Below are positions 8,315 through 17,223 of a stretch of DNA of 64,000 nt, one piece after another (within the stretch, counting starts at the first letter, position 1; each line of letters opens with the position of its first letter). The DNA is from Paracoccus sp. JM45 (GTDB taxonomy: Bacteria; Pseudomonadota; Alphaproteobacteria; Rhodobacterales; Rhodobacteraceae). Both the position numbers and the translations under genes were made by a program. The notes beneath the pieces were generated by a model. It was not told where the DNA came from. It saw only the letters and a program-made list of their open reading frames with translations, and did not search any database. The stretch is from assembly GCF_003590715.1 (NCBI RefSeq), contig NZ_QQVY01000004.1:62001-126000 (forward strand). The letters are read 5' to 3'.

Positions 8315-9286
8315 TTATTCTGCCAGATAGGCGTCGAAAATCGCCTTGCCGTCTGAACCTGCGCTTTCGACCCATTCGGCGGTCATTGTTTCACCGATCT
8401 TCGCCAGCTCGGCGGCAATTGCATCGGGGGCTTGACCCGTGCTCATACCGTTATCGGCCAATGTCTGGACAAAACCGCCCGTCAACTGTTCGGCCATGTC
8501 GGTTCCACGCGTCTGCGCGGTTGCGGCCTCGGATGTCAGGCAGTCCTGCTGGGTCTGGTTCAGGCCTGCAAAGGCGTCCTTGTTCACGAAGACCGTATTG
8601 CGCGGCAACCATGCCTTTACGTCATAGAAGGTGGTCATATCTTCCCAGACCTGTTCATCGACCCCTGTCGAGCCCGACGAAATCATGGATGACACGACAC
8701 CTGTCGCCAAAGCCTGCTTCAGATCCGCCGCCTCGATCTGGGTGGGGATCATGCCCAGCAATTCGGCCACACGTGCGGTTGTGGCGTTATACGCGCGGAA
8801 CTTGACACCCTTCAGATCATCAGGTGATGCGGCGTCCTGAGACAGATAAAGCCCCTGTGGTGGCCATGGTACAGAATAAAGCAGGTGGATGTTCTGTGCG
8901 GACAATACCTTTTCCAACGTCGGGGCGGCCGCATCGCGCAGGGCGTCCGAGGCCTCGAAAGAGCTGGCAAGGAAGGGGACCGAGTCATAGGCGAAAATCG
9001 GGTTTTCATTGGCGTGGGCCGACAACAGACGTTCACCGATCTGCGCTTCGCCCAACTGGACGGCCCGCTTGATTTCATCACCTTTAAACAAGGATCCGTT
9101 GGCATGGACATTGATCTTCAGGCTGCCCTCGGTACAGGCATCGACGCCTTCGACGAACGACATGACGTTTTCGGTCTGGTAATTGCTGGCCCCATAGGCG
9201 ACCGGCATGTCCCATGTTTCGGCAAAGGCCGATGCGCCGACGGTCAGGCCAAGGCTGCTGACGGTGGTGATCAACAAGAATTTCAT
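8315..9286 (-). CDS. TRAP transporter substrate-binding protein (DctP family)
   Basis: A 323-residue periplasmic solute receptor. Residues 1-22 form a signal peptide with an ASAFA cleavage site. The mature part has the DctP-family pattern, including a VKFRAYN segment (about 158-164) that supplies the usual carboxylate-binding arginine. It should deliver an organic acid or amino acid to the fused DctQM encoded downstream. Neighbouring racemase and lysine-degradation genes hint at an amino-acid-like ligand, but this is inference. It is the first gene of the transporter cluster. Confidence 0.88.
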   Translation of the reverse strand: MKFLLITTVSSLGLTVGASAFAETWDMPVAYGASNYQTENVMSFVEGVDACTEGSLKINVHANGSLFKGDEIKRAVQLGEAQIGERLLSAHANENPIFAYDSVPFLASSFEASDALRDAAAPTLEKVLSAQNIHLLYSVPWPPQGLYLSQDAASPDDLKGVKFRAYNATTARVAELLGMIPTQIEAADLKQALATGVVSSMISSGSTGVDEQVWEDMTTFYDVKAWLPRNTVFVNKDAFAGLNQTQQDCLTSEAATAQTRGTDMAEQLTGGFVQTLADNGMSTGQAPDAIAAELAKIGETMTAEWVESAGSDGKAIFDAYLAE

Positions 9287-9436
9287 AACTGGTCCTCTGT
9301 GCTGGTGATATCAGGGGTCTTTGATGCCCCATTTGTCTTCCGGATGGACGATGTCAGATTATTGGCACCGCCGGAAATTGTTAATGCGGGGTTCGGTATG
9401 ACAAAATCTCATCCTGCTGCAGAACGGGCAATGTGC

Positions 9437-11110
9437 CTAACCTGCAGCATCTGTCAGACTAACCGGCCCATGCTGCGGATAAAGATCACCCGGCCCGGGG
9501 TTGTCGGCAAAGCTGGTGCCGTCGAAATGGGTCATGATCCCCCAGACCGCATTCAGCGCCGTCTGCACCGCGCCTTCGACCCAAGCGGGTGTCCAGCTGA
9601 CGCCGTCACCGGCCAGAAAAATGCCGCGTTCCCGTTCGGGCATGCTCGACTGCATGAAATGCCCGTAGATCCGATGGTTATAGCGATAATGACCGGGCAA
9701 CGCGCCTTTGAAAGCGCCCAAAAAATTCTCGTCCGCTTCCCAGCTGACACAAATGGGTGCGCTGCGGATATGGGCTGCTATATCGACATCGGGATAGATC
9801 TGCTTAAGGGACCGCAACGCCAGATCGACACGCTGTTCGGGTGGCAGTGGCAGAACCTTCAGCGCATCCGTCATCCATGCATAGCTAAGGCAGATGACCG
9901 CTGGCTTGTCCGGACCGTTATCAAAGAAATAGGTCCCGCGCGTGTGACGGTCGGTCAGGGTCATCGACATCACCGGCAGGCCGGTCACACTGTCGATATC
10001 CTTCCAGAATGGCCGGTCCACAGCCACAAAGGTCTTTGCCGCCTGCATATAGCGGGTCCGGTCCAGCGCCATCCACGTTTTCTGATCGAACAGGCTTTCC
10101 TCGACCTCTATGGCGGTGGTCAACAGGTGGGACTGGCATGTCGCCAGAACCGCCGGATAGATCGTTTCGTTGCCCCATTGATCACGCAGCATGATGCGGT
10201 CGCCTGCCCTTTGCAGCGCGGTAACGCGACTGCGGGTGATGCCGCCGTTCAGACCTGCCAGTGATGTCCCTGCGGGCCAATGTGCACAGTCGGGCGTGGC
10301 GTTCCAAAGCCGGTGCAAAAGCTGTTCGACCCCCCCCACCACATAGCGCTGTTCGTCATCAAGCCCCAAAAGGTTCACCCGCAGGATTTCCAGCATCGAG
10401 TTCGGGAAATCGCTGTCCCATCCACCGGTCCCGAAACCCACCTGTCCGAAGACCTCGCGGTGGCGGAACCCCAATTTACGAAACGCTGCCGAATTGGCGA
10501 TAAAATCGTAAAAGGTGCGTTCGTCCCATTTTGTGACCAGCGGGTCCCAGATGGCCTTGATGGCAGCAATGTCGCGGCGGCGAACGGCATCCTGTAGCGT
10601 GGTGAAATCCGCCTGCTCCGTCAGCGCCTCTTGATAGGCTTGCGCGATTTCCTGATACAGGGTTGGCAGATCGGACAATTTGCGGGCGAAATGGGTTTTA
10701 CCCTCAAGGTCGATGACCGTTGAACCGGCAGCATCTGTCAGGGGGTTCGGAAATGGACATGTGTCCAGCCCGACAAGGTCCAGATAATGATAGAACCCAA
10801 GCGAAGAAACGGGAAACCGCATTCCCCCCAGTTCGGCAATAACGCCCTTGGCACCTTCGAACTCCTGCGACCGCAACCTGCCACCGAACTTGCCGGATTC
10901 ATAAACCACGGGCCGCAGACCCAACCTCATCAGCTCGTAGGCGGCGATAATTCCTGCGGCGCCCGATCCGATAATCGCAACCTCGGCACCGTGTTTATGC
11001 TGTGGAATTTTCCCAAGGCCCGCCGGATGGTTGATCCAGTCGTCATAGGCAAAGGGAAAATCCGGACCATAGGCACTTAGCTTGGGTGGGTCTGTTTCGG
11101 AGTCAGGCAT
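9437..11110 (-). CDS. davB: L-lysine 2-monooxygenase
   Basis: An FAD-dependent flavin amine oxidase-fold enzyme of 557 residues, the length of Pseudomonas DavB. It converts L-lysine and O2 to 5-aminovaleramide, CO2 and water. The N-terminal GPDFPFAYDDW segment, the dinucleotide motif GSGAAG (about 48-53), GGRLRS, AELGGMRFP and the C-terminal SWTPAWVEGAVQT all match what I recall of DavB/tryptophan 2-monooxygenase. The start at 11110 has a GGGGGG ribosome-binding site 4-5 nt upstream, which the longer start at 11134 lacks. The amidase partner (davA-like) lies 2.6 kb away in the same cluster. Other basic or aromatic amino acids remain possible substrates. Confidence 0.85.
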   Translation of the reverse strand: MPDSETDPPKLSAYGPDFPFAYDDWINHPAGLGKIPQHKHGAEVAIIGSGAAGIIAAYELMRLGLRPVVYESGKFGGRLRSQEFEGAKGVIAELGGMRFPVSSLGFYHYLDLVGLDTCPFPNPLTDAAGSTVIDLEGKTHFARKLSDLPTLYQEIAQAYQEALTEQADFTTLQDAVRRRDIAAIKAIWDPLVTKWDERTFYDFIANSAAFRKLGFRHREVFGQVGFGTGGWDSDFPNSMLEILRVNLLGLDDEQRYVVGGVEQLLHRLWNATPDCAHWPAGTSLAGLNGGITRSRVTALQRAGDRIMLRDQWGNETIYPAVLATCQSHLLTTAIEVEESLFDQKTWMALDRTRYMQAAKTFVAVDRPFWKDIDSVTGLPVMSMTLTDRHTRGTYFFDNGPDKPAVICLSYAWMTDALKVLPLPPEQRVDLALRSLKQIYPDVDIAAHIRSAPICVSWEADENFLGAFKGALPGHYRYNHRIYGHFMQSSMPERERGIFLAGDGVSWTPAWVEGAVQTALNAVWGIMTHFDGTSFADNPGPGDLYPQHGPVSLTDAAG

Positions 11111-11298
11111 TATCCCCCCGTTTTGTTGTGACAACCGCTACAGTACAGGCTGTGACGCACAGCTAAGCCCGCATTCAGGCGACGGGCAACCCGTGATGGC
11201 GAAACGCCTGAAAATATTGCGACAATCGGGTATGAGGCGCGGTGGTGTAAGCGACGCCGCTTATGGTCATGCATGATGGACGGTCCTAAGCATGGGCT

Positions 11299-12570
11299 TT
11301 AGCGAAACCTGCCTGCCGCAAAGGGCGTTGGGTCCAATGCGGACGGGATGCCTGCCACCATTTCAGCAATTATGGCGGCTGTTGCAGGGGCCGAGTTCAG
11401 GCCGATATGGCCGTGACCAAAGGCATAGAACACACCCTTGATCCCACTGGCCGGACCGATAACCGGCAATCCGTCAGGTGTCGAAGGTCGGTTGCCCTGC
11501 CACCGTTTGACTTTGGCCGGATCGGTTCCGGACAATGCCGGAAAACATGAAAACAACTTATCACGCAGCAGATCAGCCCGCGCCCAATCGGGTCGTGCCG
11601 AAGCAGAGGCGAATTCCACCTGTCCCGCCACGCGCAAACCGCCTGTGGTCCGCACGATGGCCACCTTCAGATCCTGCGGCATAACAGGCACCGGCAGGTC
11701 CAGATCGGCATCGGGAAGTTCGACATGATAACCACGCTCAGTCTCCAGCGGGATACGGTCGCCCGCCATCCGCGCCAGCACGGCAGAGCTTATGCCCGCT
11801 GAAATTACCACCGCGTCGCAGGGAATTTCACCCTGATCGGTTCTGACTGCCACAATGCGGCCATTATCATGCGTCAGCCCTGTTGCACGGGCGTATTTCC
11901 GTGACATGCCTTGCGTTTCGCACCACCGTGCAACAGCCTGCGTATAGCCCCCCGGATCGACGCAATGCTTACCATCGGGCAGGTAGATCGCAAAGCCATA
12001 GCGGTTGGCAAGACCCGGAACCTGCGCCGAAAGCTCTGCCCCCTCCAGCTCTTGCATGACGACACCGTTCTGGCGGCGAAGGTCCCACGCAAGGCGATCG
12101 GCGTGATAGGCGGCACGGTCGGTGTACAGATAGAACAGGCCCTGACTGCGGATCATCCATGGCGCGCCGATCCGCATCGCCAGATCAAGATGGTGCTGCG
12201 GGGCATTCCGAAGCAGCTGCGCCAATGCGGATGCCGTGCGCGTCACGCGCGATTTGCTTGATCCTGCCTGCAGAAACCGCAGCAGCCATGACGACAGTCG
12301 CGGCAGATATTGCCAACGAACCGTCAAAGGGGCCGTGCGGTTCATCAGATAGCCCGGCACCTGCTTCCACAGCCCTGGCATCGACATTGGAATGATCGAG
12401 GCCGGACTAAGGAAGGCACCGTTTCCATAGCTTGCGGCCTGCGGTCCTCCGGCCTCGCCCGGTTCGACCAGCGTCACGCGGCACCCTGCCTGTAACAGCC
12501 GTTCTGCTGACGCCACCCCGACGATCCCGCCGCCAATGACGACGACATGCTTTTCTTGTCCTTGGGCCAT
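11299..12570 (-). CDS. DadA-like FAD-dependent amino acid dehydrogenase
   Basis: A 423-residue FAD oxidoreductase of the DAO/DadA family. The Rossmann motif VVVIGGGIVGVASAE is at about 9-23 and the C-terminal FAD site FYAFGHGHIGLN at about 386-397. Family members oxidatively deaminate D-amino acids and pass electrons to the respiratory chain. It lies 188 nt upstream of davB on the same strand and diverges from a LysR gene, so it probably belongs to the lysine/amino-acid catabolic regulon, perhaps handling D-isomers. A 17-nt inverted repeat just upstream is a candidate operator. A second paralogue occurs at 17224-18438. Confidence 0.82.
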   Translation of the reverse strand: MAQGQEKHVVVIGGGIVGVASAERLLQAGCRVTLVEPGEAGGPQAASYGNGAFLSPASIIPMSMPGLWKQVPGYLMNRTAPLTVRWQYLPRLSSWLLRFLQAGSSKSRVTRTASALAQLLRNAPQHHLDLAMRIGAPWMIRSQGLFYLYTDRAAYHADRLAWDLRRQNGVVMQELEGAELSAQVPGLANRYGFAIYLPDGKHCVDPGGYTQAVARWCETQGMSRKYARATGLTHDNGRIVAVRTDQGEIPCDAVVISAGISSAVLARMAGDRIPLETERGYHVELPDADLDLPVPVMPQDLKVAIVRTTGGLRVAGQVEFASASARPDWARADLLRDKLFSCFPALSGTDPAKVKRWQGNRPSTPDGLPVIGPASGIKGVFYAFGHGHIGLNSAPATAAIIAEMVAGIPSALDPTPFAAGRFR

Positions 12571-12615
12571 CTTCTTCGCCTTGATCCCCTATGACATCCG
12601 GTCATGGCGACGAAT

Positions 12616-12632
12616 TGCACAGATATTGTGCA
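12616..12632. promoter_or_regulatory. Inverted repeat, candidate LysR-type operator
   Basis: TGCACAGATATTGTGCA is a perfect 6-bp inverted repeat around a 5-nt spacer. It lies 45 nt from the DadA-like start and 135 nt from the divergent LysR start. Imperfect dyads of this size in a divergent gap are typical LysR regulator sites; assignment to this regulator is inferred from position. Confidence 0.45.
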
Positions 12633-12767
12633 TTTGCCGGTATGCCTGTCCTGCCTGCGTCCGGATGCAATTTAATTTCCGACTGCGACCCTACGCTGGC
12701 ATGACCTTACCTGAAAACCGTGTAATCCGTCAGACCACGATGATTATTATTCATGACAGGTCTGTCG

Positions 12768-13706
12768 ATGAAACGGTTCCTTCCATCCCATTCCGCACTT
12801 CGCGCCTTCGAGGCTGCAGCCTTCTATATGAACTTTACCAAAGCCGCCAAAGAACTTGGGATCAGCCAAAGCGGGATCAGCCGCCAGATTTCGACCTTGG
12901 AAGCGCGTTTGGGGACCAAGCTGTTCGAACGCGTCGGGTCCAGACTGATCCTAACCGGATCGGCCCGGACCTATCTGGCCGAAGTCCGCAAAGGCTTCGA
13001 TATCATTGAACAGGCAACCATCAGCTGCGTTCGTGGTGGTACGCTGGACGATGCCCTGACAGTCTGTTCACATCCAACCTTTGCCGCACGCTGGCTGACG
13101 CCGCGAATGGGCACCTACATGCAGCGCGGGGCGAACCGCCTTGTGAATTTCATAACGACCACACAGGATATCGACTTTACCGACACCGAAATCGATATCG
13201 CCATCTTGCGCGGACGCGGGTCATGGACCGGAGCCCGCGCGTTCGAGTTGTTTCCGGAAGAACTGGTGGTCGTTTGTGCACCTGACATCGCGGTTCGGGT
13301 TTCCAATGATGCCACCGTCGATTTCGACACCATGCCGACATTGCAGAATGCCAGCCGGCCCGACCTATGGCTGACATGGTTGCGCGGCGCGGGGCGTGAA
13401 CATCGCGGCGCGATCAGGGGTCCACGCTTTCCTCAAAGCGAAATGCTGGTGTCAGCAGCCTGCGCCGGTATCGGGTTGGCCGTGGTGCCTTTTCCTTATG
13501 TGGCAAAGGAAATACGCAACGGAAAGCTGGTTCAGGTTATGGGCGCCCCCGTCAGAACCGACGACAGTTACTGGCTGGTGCAGCCAGAAACGCGGGCAAA
13601 CATTCACGGCGCACGGGATTTCATCCGGTGGATTCAGCAAGAGGCGCGCGGGTTTCGCAGATCGATGCGCAGTTTCGATCAGTTATCACAGCACCCGCCT
13701 CTTTAG
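12768..13706 (+). CDS. LysR family transcriptional regulator (GcvA-like)
   Basis: A 312-residue LysR regulator. The N-terminal winged helix (about 1-65) contains FTKAAKELGISQSGISRQI, the recognition helix, and an effector-binding domain covers about 90-300. The overall pattern resembles the GcvA subgroup. The ATG at 12768 is preferred over 12753 because GACAGG lies 7 nt upstream, and LPSHSALRAFEAAA is the usual N-terminus. It is divergent from the DadA-like gene and convergent with davA, overlapping its stop by 4 nt. It is the obvious candidate regulator of the lysine catabolic genes; the effector is unknown. Confidence 0.88.
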   Translation: MKRFLPSHSALRAFEAAAFYMNFTKAAKELGISQSGISRQISTLEARLGTKLFERVGSRLILTGSARTYLAEVRKGFDIIEQATISCVRGGTLDDALTVCSHPTFAARWLTPRMGTYMQRGANRLVNFITTTQDIDFTDTEIDIAILRGRGSWTGARAFELFPEELVVVCAPDIAVRVSNDATVDFDTMPTLQNASRPDLWLTWLRGAGREHRGAIRGPRFPQSEMLVSAACAGIGLAVVPFPYVAKEIRNGKLVQVMGAPVRTDDSYWLVQPETRANIHGARDFIRWIQQEARGFRRSMRSFDQLSQHPPL

Positions 13707-14464
13707 GGTCTAAGCAGATCCTGCAATTGCGTGGAAAGCCGGTCGGTCGCATAGGCATCCATGCCGCCAATATCGACCATCAGCATTGCATCCCCCTTCC
13801 CCGCCACGGCAAGAACGCCGCCATCAGGCCCGCAGATGACAGACCCGCCGCCAAACTTCAGTCCGCTGTCTTCGCCTGCGTAATTCGTATAGGCAACAAA
13901 CACACCATTTTCATAGGCGCGCGCCGGTACCAACACATCAGGCACTTGCGAAAACCCCTTCGGGTTGGCGGTCGGGACCAGAATAACCCGCGCGCCGCGT
14001 CGGGCAAGATCACGCGCATGTTCGGGAAATTCGATATCATAGCAGATCAGTAAACCGCATGGCGTCCCGTCCAGATCGAACACCGGCGGGGGGGTGTTTC
14101 CCGGGGTGAAACTGCGACGCTCGAACGCGCCAAACAGTTGCAGCTTGCGGTAATGCGCCAGACAGATACCCTTTTTCGACATCACGCTGGTGGCGTTGTA
14201 AACAATATCGCCATCGCGTTCCGCCCAGCCAAAACAAATCGCCACACCGTTACTGCGTGCAATTCTGGCAACACCTTGCATCCATTGGCCATCCATCAGC
14301 TGGGCATCCTGCACATGCCGTTCAGCGCAGTTATAGCCAGGAAAAGCCAGTTCGGGGACCAACAGCAGATCGCAGCTTGCCAAGGCTGCAATCGCCGCAT
14401 CACGTTCCAGCTTGGCAAAGCGGTCTTCAACAGGACACTGCCATTGCGAAAGTGCGATTTTCAT
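13703..14464 (-). CDS. davA: 5-aminopentanamidase (nitrilase-superfamily amidase)
   Basis: A 253-residue carbon-nitrogen hydrolase with the complete Glu-Lys-Cys triad: Glu38 (LLVPELAFPGY), Lys107 (HYRKLQLFGAFE) and Cys141 (LLICYDIEFPE). Length and motif wording match what I recall of Pseudomonas DavA, which hydrolyses 5-aminovaleramide to 5-aminovalerate and ammonia, the step after DavB. A davB-like gene sits in the same cluster, which makes this assignment much stronger than the family alone would. The following steps (davT, davD) are not in the window. Its 3' end overlaps the LysR stop by 4 nt. Confidence 0.8.
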   Translation of the reverse strand: MKIALSQWQCPVEDRFAKLERDAAIAALASCDLLLVPELAFPGYNCAERHVQDAQLMDGQWMQGVARIARSNGVAICFGWAERDGDIVYNATSVMSKKGICLAHYRKLQLFGAFERRSFTPGNTPPPVFDLDGTPCGLLICYDIEFPEHARDLARRGARVILVPTANPKGFSQVPDVLVPARAYENGVFVAYTNYAGEDSGLKFGGGSVICGPDGGVLAVAGKGDAMLMVDIGGMDAYATDRLSTQLQDLLRP

Positions 14465-14689
14465 TCAAACCCCTTCACTGCAAAAGGATAGGACATAGGG
14501 AAATTTCACATGGAAACAGGTATGATCATATCCCCAAATGATGCGGCCAATCCTGTCCCGATGTCATAGAACGCAGGAATTCCGCCCATCAACAACAGTT
14601 TTTCCTTAGGAATGGAACGGTTACAGTTTATCCTTGTTGCATATCTATGCCGTTTCCGGACGCCCCAGTCATAAAAAGAGTATGGTGAA

Positions 14690-14968
14690 ATGCAAATTAT
14701 GAACCGCACGATGGCCTGTGCCCTTCCCGGACTGCTTTTGACTTTGGCAGCCTGCGCTGGTCCCAGTTATGACGTCAATGCCCAACGGTGCGACCTTAGT
14801 AAGCATCGGGCGCTGGTCGGACAGAATGTTGGTGGCATCACCCTGCCCCCCAGCCTTCGCAAACAAGAGGTGCAGTTCGGTAGCCGCCCGCAGATGGCAA
14901 ATGACCCTTCGCGCCTGACGATGTTTGTCGACGCAAAGGGCTGGATTGTGCAGGTCGCCTGCGGTTAA
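14690..14968 (+). CDS. I78-family peptidase inhibitor lipoprotein
   Basis: A 92-residue small exported protein. The lipobox LTLAAC (Cys about residue 22) predicts a lipoprotein. The mature part has the I78 inhibitor pattern: C...ALVGQN near the front, an RP...[18 protein letters not shown] ending, and two cysteines able to form the family disulfide. It would inhibit serine proteases at the cell envelope. Its stop overlaps the convergent uvrB stop in a shared TTAA. A start at 14699 is also possible. Confidence 0.8.
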   Translation: MQIMNRTMACALPGLLLTLAACAGPSYDVNAQRCDLSKHRALVGQNVGGITLPPSLRKQEVQFGSRPQMANDPSRLTMFVDAKGWIVQVACG

Positions 14969-17154
14969 CGACTGCTGCGCTTGGACCGTTTATTACCGCC
15001 GCGCTGACCGGCGCGGCCTGCTGTTGACCGCCCCGATGAATTGACGGCGGCCTCGGCGGCTTCTTCCACAGCAGATTGGCGCGCCATCGGATCATCCGAG
15101 ATCGCCAGATCGACCGCCTCAAGGCGCTTGACCTCATCTCGCAGGCGGGCGGCTTCCTCGAATTCTAGGTTCTCAGCGGCTTTACGCATCTGCACACGCA
15201 TCGCATCAAGGTGGGCCGCCAGATTGGCACCGATCAGCGGCTTATCGACTTTGGTTGTGATCCGCGATTGATCGGTATCACCCTGCCACAGCCCCGCCAG
15301 AACATCCTCTACATTCTTACGAACGGTTTGCGGCGTAATCCCATGTTCTTCGTTATAGGCGATCTGCCGTTCCCGACGACGTTCGGTTTCCGACATCGCG
15401 CGTTCCATGCTGCCGGTAATGCGGTCAGCATACATGATGACCCGCCCGTCCGAATTCCGCGCAGCCCGCCCGATTGTCTGGATAAGCGACGTAGTCGAAC
15501 GCAAGAACCCTTCCTTATCAGCATCCAGAATGGCGACCAGACCGCATTCGGGAATATCCAGCCCCTCGCGCAGCAGGTTAATGCCGATCAGCACGTCGAA
15601 GGCACCAAGCCGCAGGTCGCGCAAAATCTCGATCCGTTCGATGGTGTCGATATCGCTGTGCATGTAGCGGACCTTGATGCCCTGTTCATGCATATATTCG
15701 GTCAGATCTTCGGCCATGCGTTTGGTCAGCGTTGTGCACAACGTACGCATCCCTGCCGCCGTCACGCGCCGCACTTCGTCCAGCAGATCATCCACCTGCG
15801 TTTCGACGGGCCTGATTTCAATTACCGGATCAAGAAGACCCGTCGGGCGGATGATCTGTTCGGTAAAGACACCGCCTGTCTGGTCCATTTCCCACTGTGC
15901 AGGTGTGGCGCTGACAAAGACCGATTGGGGGCGCATGGCGTCCCATTCCTCAAACTTGAGGGGGCGGTTGTCCATACAGCTGGGCAGACGGAAGCCATGT
16001 TCGGCCAGCGTGAATTTACGCCGGAAGTCGCCTTTGTACATGCCACCGATCTGCGGCACGCTGACGTGGCTTTCATCAGCGAAAACAATGGCGTTATCGG
16101 GAATAAACTCGAAAAGTGTGGGGGGTGGTTCGCCCGGTGCGCGTCCGGTCAGATAGCGGCTGTAGTTTTCGATGCCATTGCAAACGCCGGTCGCCTCAAG
16201 CATCTCGATATCAAAATTGGTGCGCTGTTCAAGACGCTGCGCTTCCAGCAGCTTTCCTTCATCGCCAAGCTGTTTCAGGCGGTGGTGCAATTCGGTTTTG
16301 ATGCCCTTGACCGCCTGCTGCATCGTCGGACGCGGGGTTACATAGTGGCTGTTGGCGTAGATACGGATCTGCTTGAAGGTACTGGATTTCGCGCCCGTCA
16401 GCGGGTCGAATTCGGTAATCCCTTCCAGTTCGTTCCCGAAGAAATCGAACCGCCACGCGCGATCCTCAAGGTGGGCGGGCCAGACTTCGACCAGATCGCC
16501 CCGTACGCGGAAGCTGCCGCGCACAAAAGAGGCGTCCAGACGCTTGTATTGCTGCGCCACCAACTGCCCCAGAAATTCGCGCTGGTCATAGCTTTCGCCG
16601 ACAACCATATCCTGCGTCATCGCCGAATACGTCTCGACCGAGCCGATGCCATAAATGCAGCTGACCGAGGCGACGATGATCACGTCATCACGTTCCAGCA
16701 GCGCCCGGGTGGCACTGTGGCGCATCCGGTCGATGGCTTCGTTAATCTGGGATTCTTTTTCAATATAGGTGTCGGACCGCGCGACATATGCCTCGGGCTG
16801 GTAATAGTCGTAATAGCTGACGAAATATTCAACCGCGTTGTCCGGAAAGAAGCCTTTGAATTCGCCGTAAAGCTGCGCGGCAAGGGTCTTGTTGGGGGCC
16901 AGAATAATCGCGGGGCGTTGCGTTTCCTCGATGACTTTTGCCATCGTATAGGTCTTGCCGGTCCCCGTCGCACCTAGCAAAACCTGATCGCGTTCGCCTG
17001 ATATCACACCGGCCGACAATTCCTTGATGGCGGTCGGCTGATCGCCTGCGGGGCTAAAGCCGCTGTTCATCGAAAAGCGCTTCCCGCCCTCAAGCTTGGG
17101 GCGGGTCACTTCTGCAAAACGCGTCACAGGCGCGCTGGTGTTATTGTGACCCAT
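14965..17154 (-). CDS. uvrB: Excinuclease ABC subunit B
   Basis: A 729-residue DNA-damage recognition helicase of nucleotide excision repair, working with UvrA and UvrC. Walker A is GATGTGKT (about 61-68). The beta-hairpin region with [11 protein letters not shown] follows, helicase motif DESHV is near 340, and a C-terminal UVR motif ([16 protein letters not shown], about 660-680) contacts UvrC. The Arg/Lys/Gly-rich tail (after about 705) is longer than in E. coli. The start at 17154 has AGGAAC 5 nt upstream, and that site overlaps a perfect LexA-type box (17158-17172), so SOS control is expected. Confidence 0.97.
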   Translation of the reverse strand: MGHNNTSAPVTRFAEVTRPKLEGGKRFSMNSGFSPAGDQPTAIKELSAGVISGERDQVLLGATGTGKTYTMAKVIEETQRPAIILAPNKTLAAQLYGEFKGFFPDNAVEYFVSYYDYYQPEAYVARSDTYIEKESQINEAIDRMRHSATRALLERDDVIIVASVSCIYGIGSVETYSAMTQDMVVGESYDQREFLGQLVAQQYKRLDASFVRGSFRVRGDLVEVWPAHLEDRAWRFDFFGNELEGITEFDPLTGAKSSTFKQIRIYANSHYVTPRPTMQQAVKGIKTELHHRLKQLGDEGKLLEAQRLEQRTNFDIEMLEATGVCNGIENYSRYLTGRAPGEPPPTLFEFIPDNAIVFADESHVSVPQIGGMYKGDFRRKFTLAEHGFRLPSCMDNRPLKFEEWDAMRPQSVFVSATPAQWEMDQTGGVFTEQIIRPTGLLDPVIEIRPVETQVDDLLDEVRRVTAAGMRTLCTTLTKRMAEDLTEYMHEQGIKVRYMHSDIDTIERIEILRDLRLGAFDVLIGINLLREGLDIPECGLVAILDADKEGFLRSTTSLIQTIGRAARNSDGRVIMYADRITGSMERAMSETERRRERQIAYNEEHGITPQTVRKNVEDVLAGLWQGDTDQSRITTKVDKPLIGANLAAHLDAMRVQMRKAAENLEFEEAARLRDEVKRLEAVDLAISDDPMARQSAVEEAAEAAVNSSGRSTAGRAGQRGGNKRSKRSSR

Positions 17155-17157
17155 GAG

Positions 17158-17172
17158 GTTCCTGATCCGTTC
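17158..17172. promoter_or_regulatory. LexA (SOS) box upstream of uvrB
   Basis: GTTCCTGATCCGTTC is an exact match to the alphaproteobacterial SOS operator GTTC-N7-GTTC described for Rhodobacter sphaeroides. It ends 4 nt before the uvrB start and overlaps its ribosome-binding site, so LexA bound here would block access or act as a roadblock rather than cover a -35 element. Confidence 0.75.
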
Positions 17173-17223
17173 GAGGTTATCCCCAAGATGTGTGCGGTCA
17201 GGTCAAAGATCAACAGGCAGGCG

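Noticed and set aside
15211..16977. Plus-strand open frame of 588 codons opposite uvrB
   Set aside because: uvrB on the other strand is unmistakable; the antisense product has no motif and an odd, His/Arg/Phe-rich composition.
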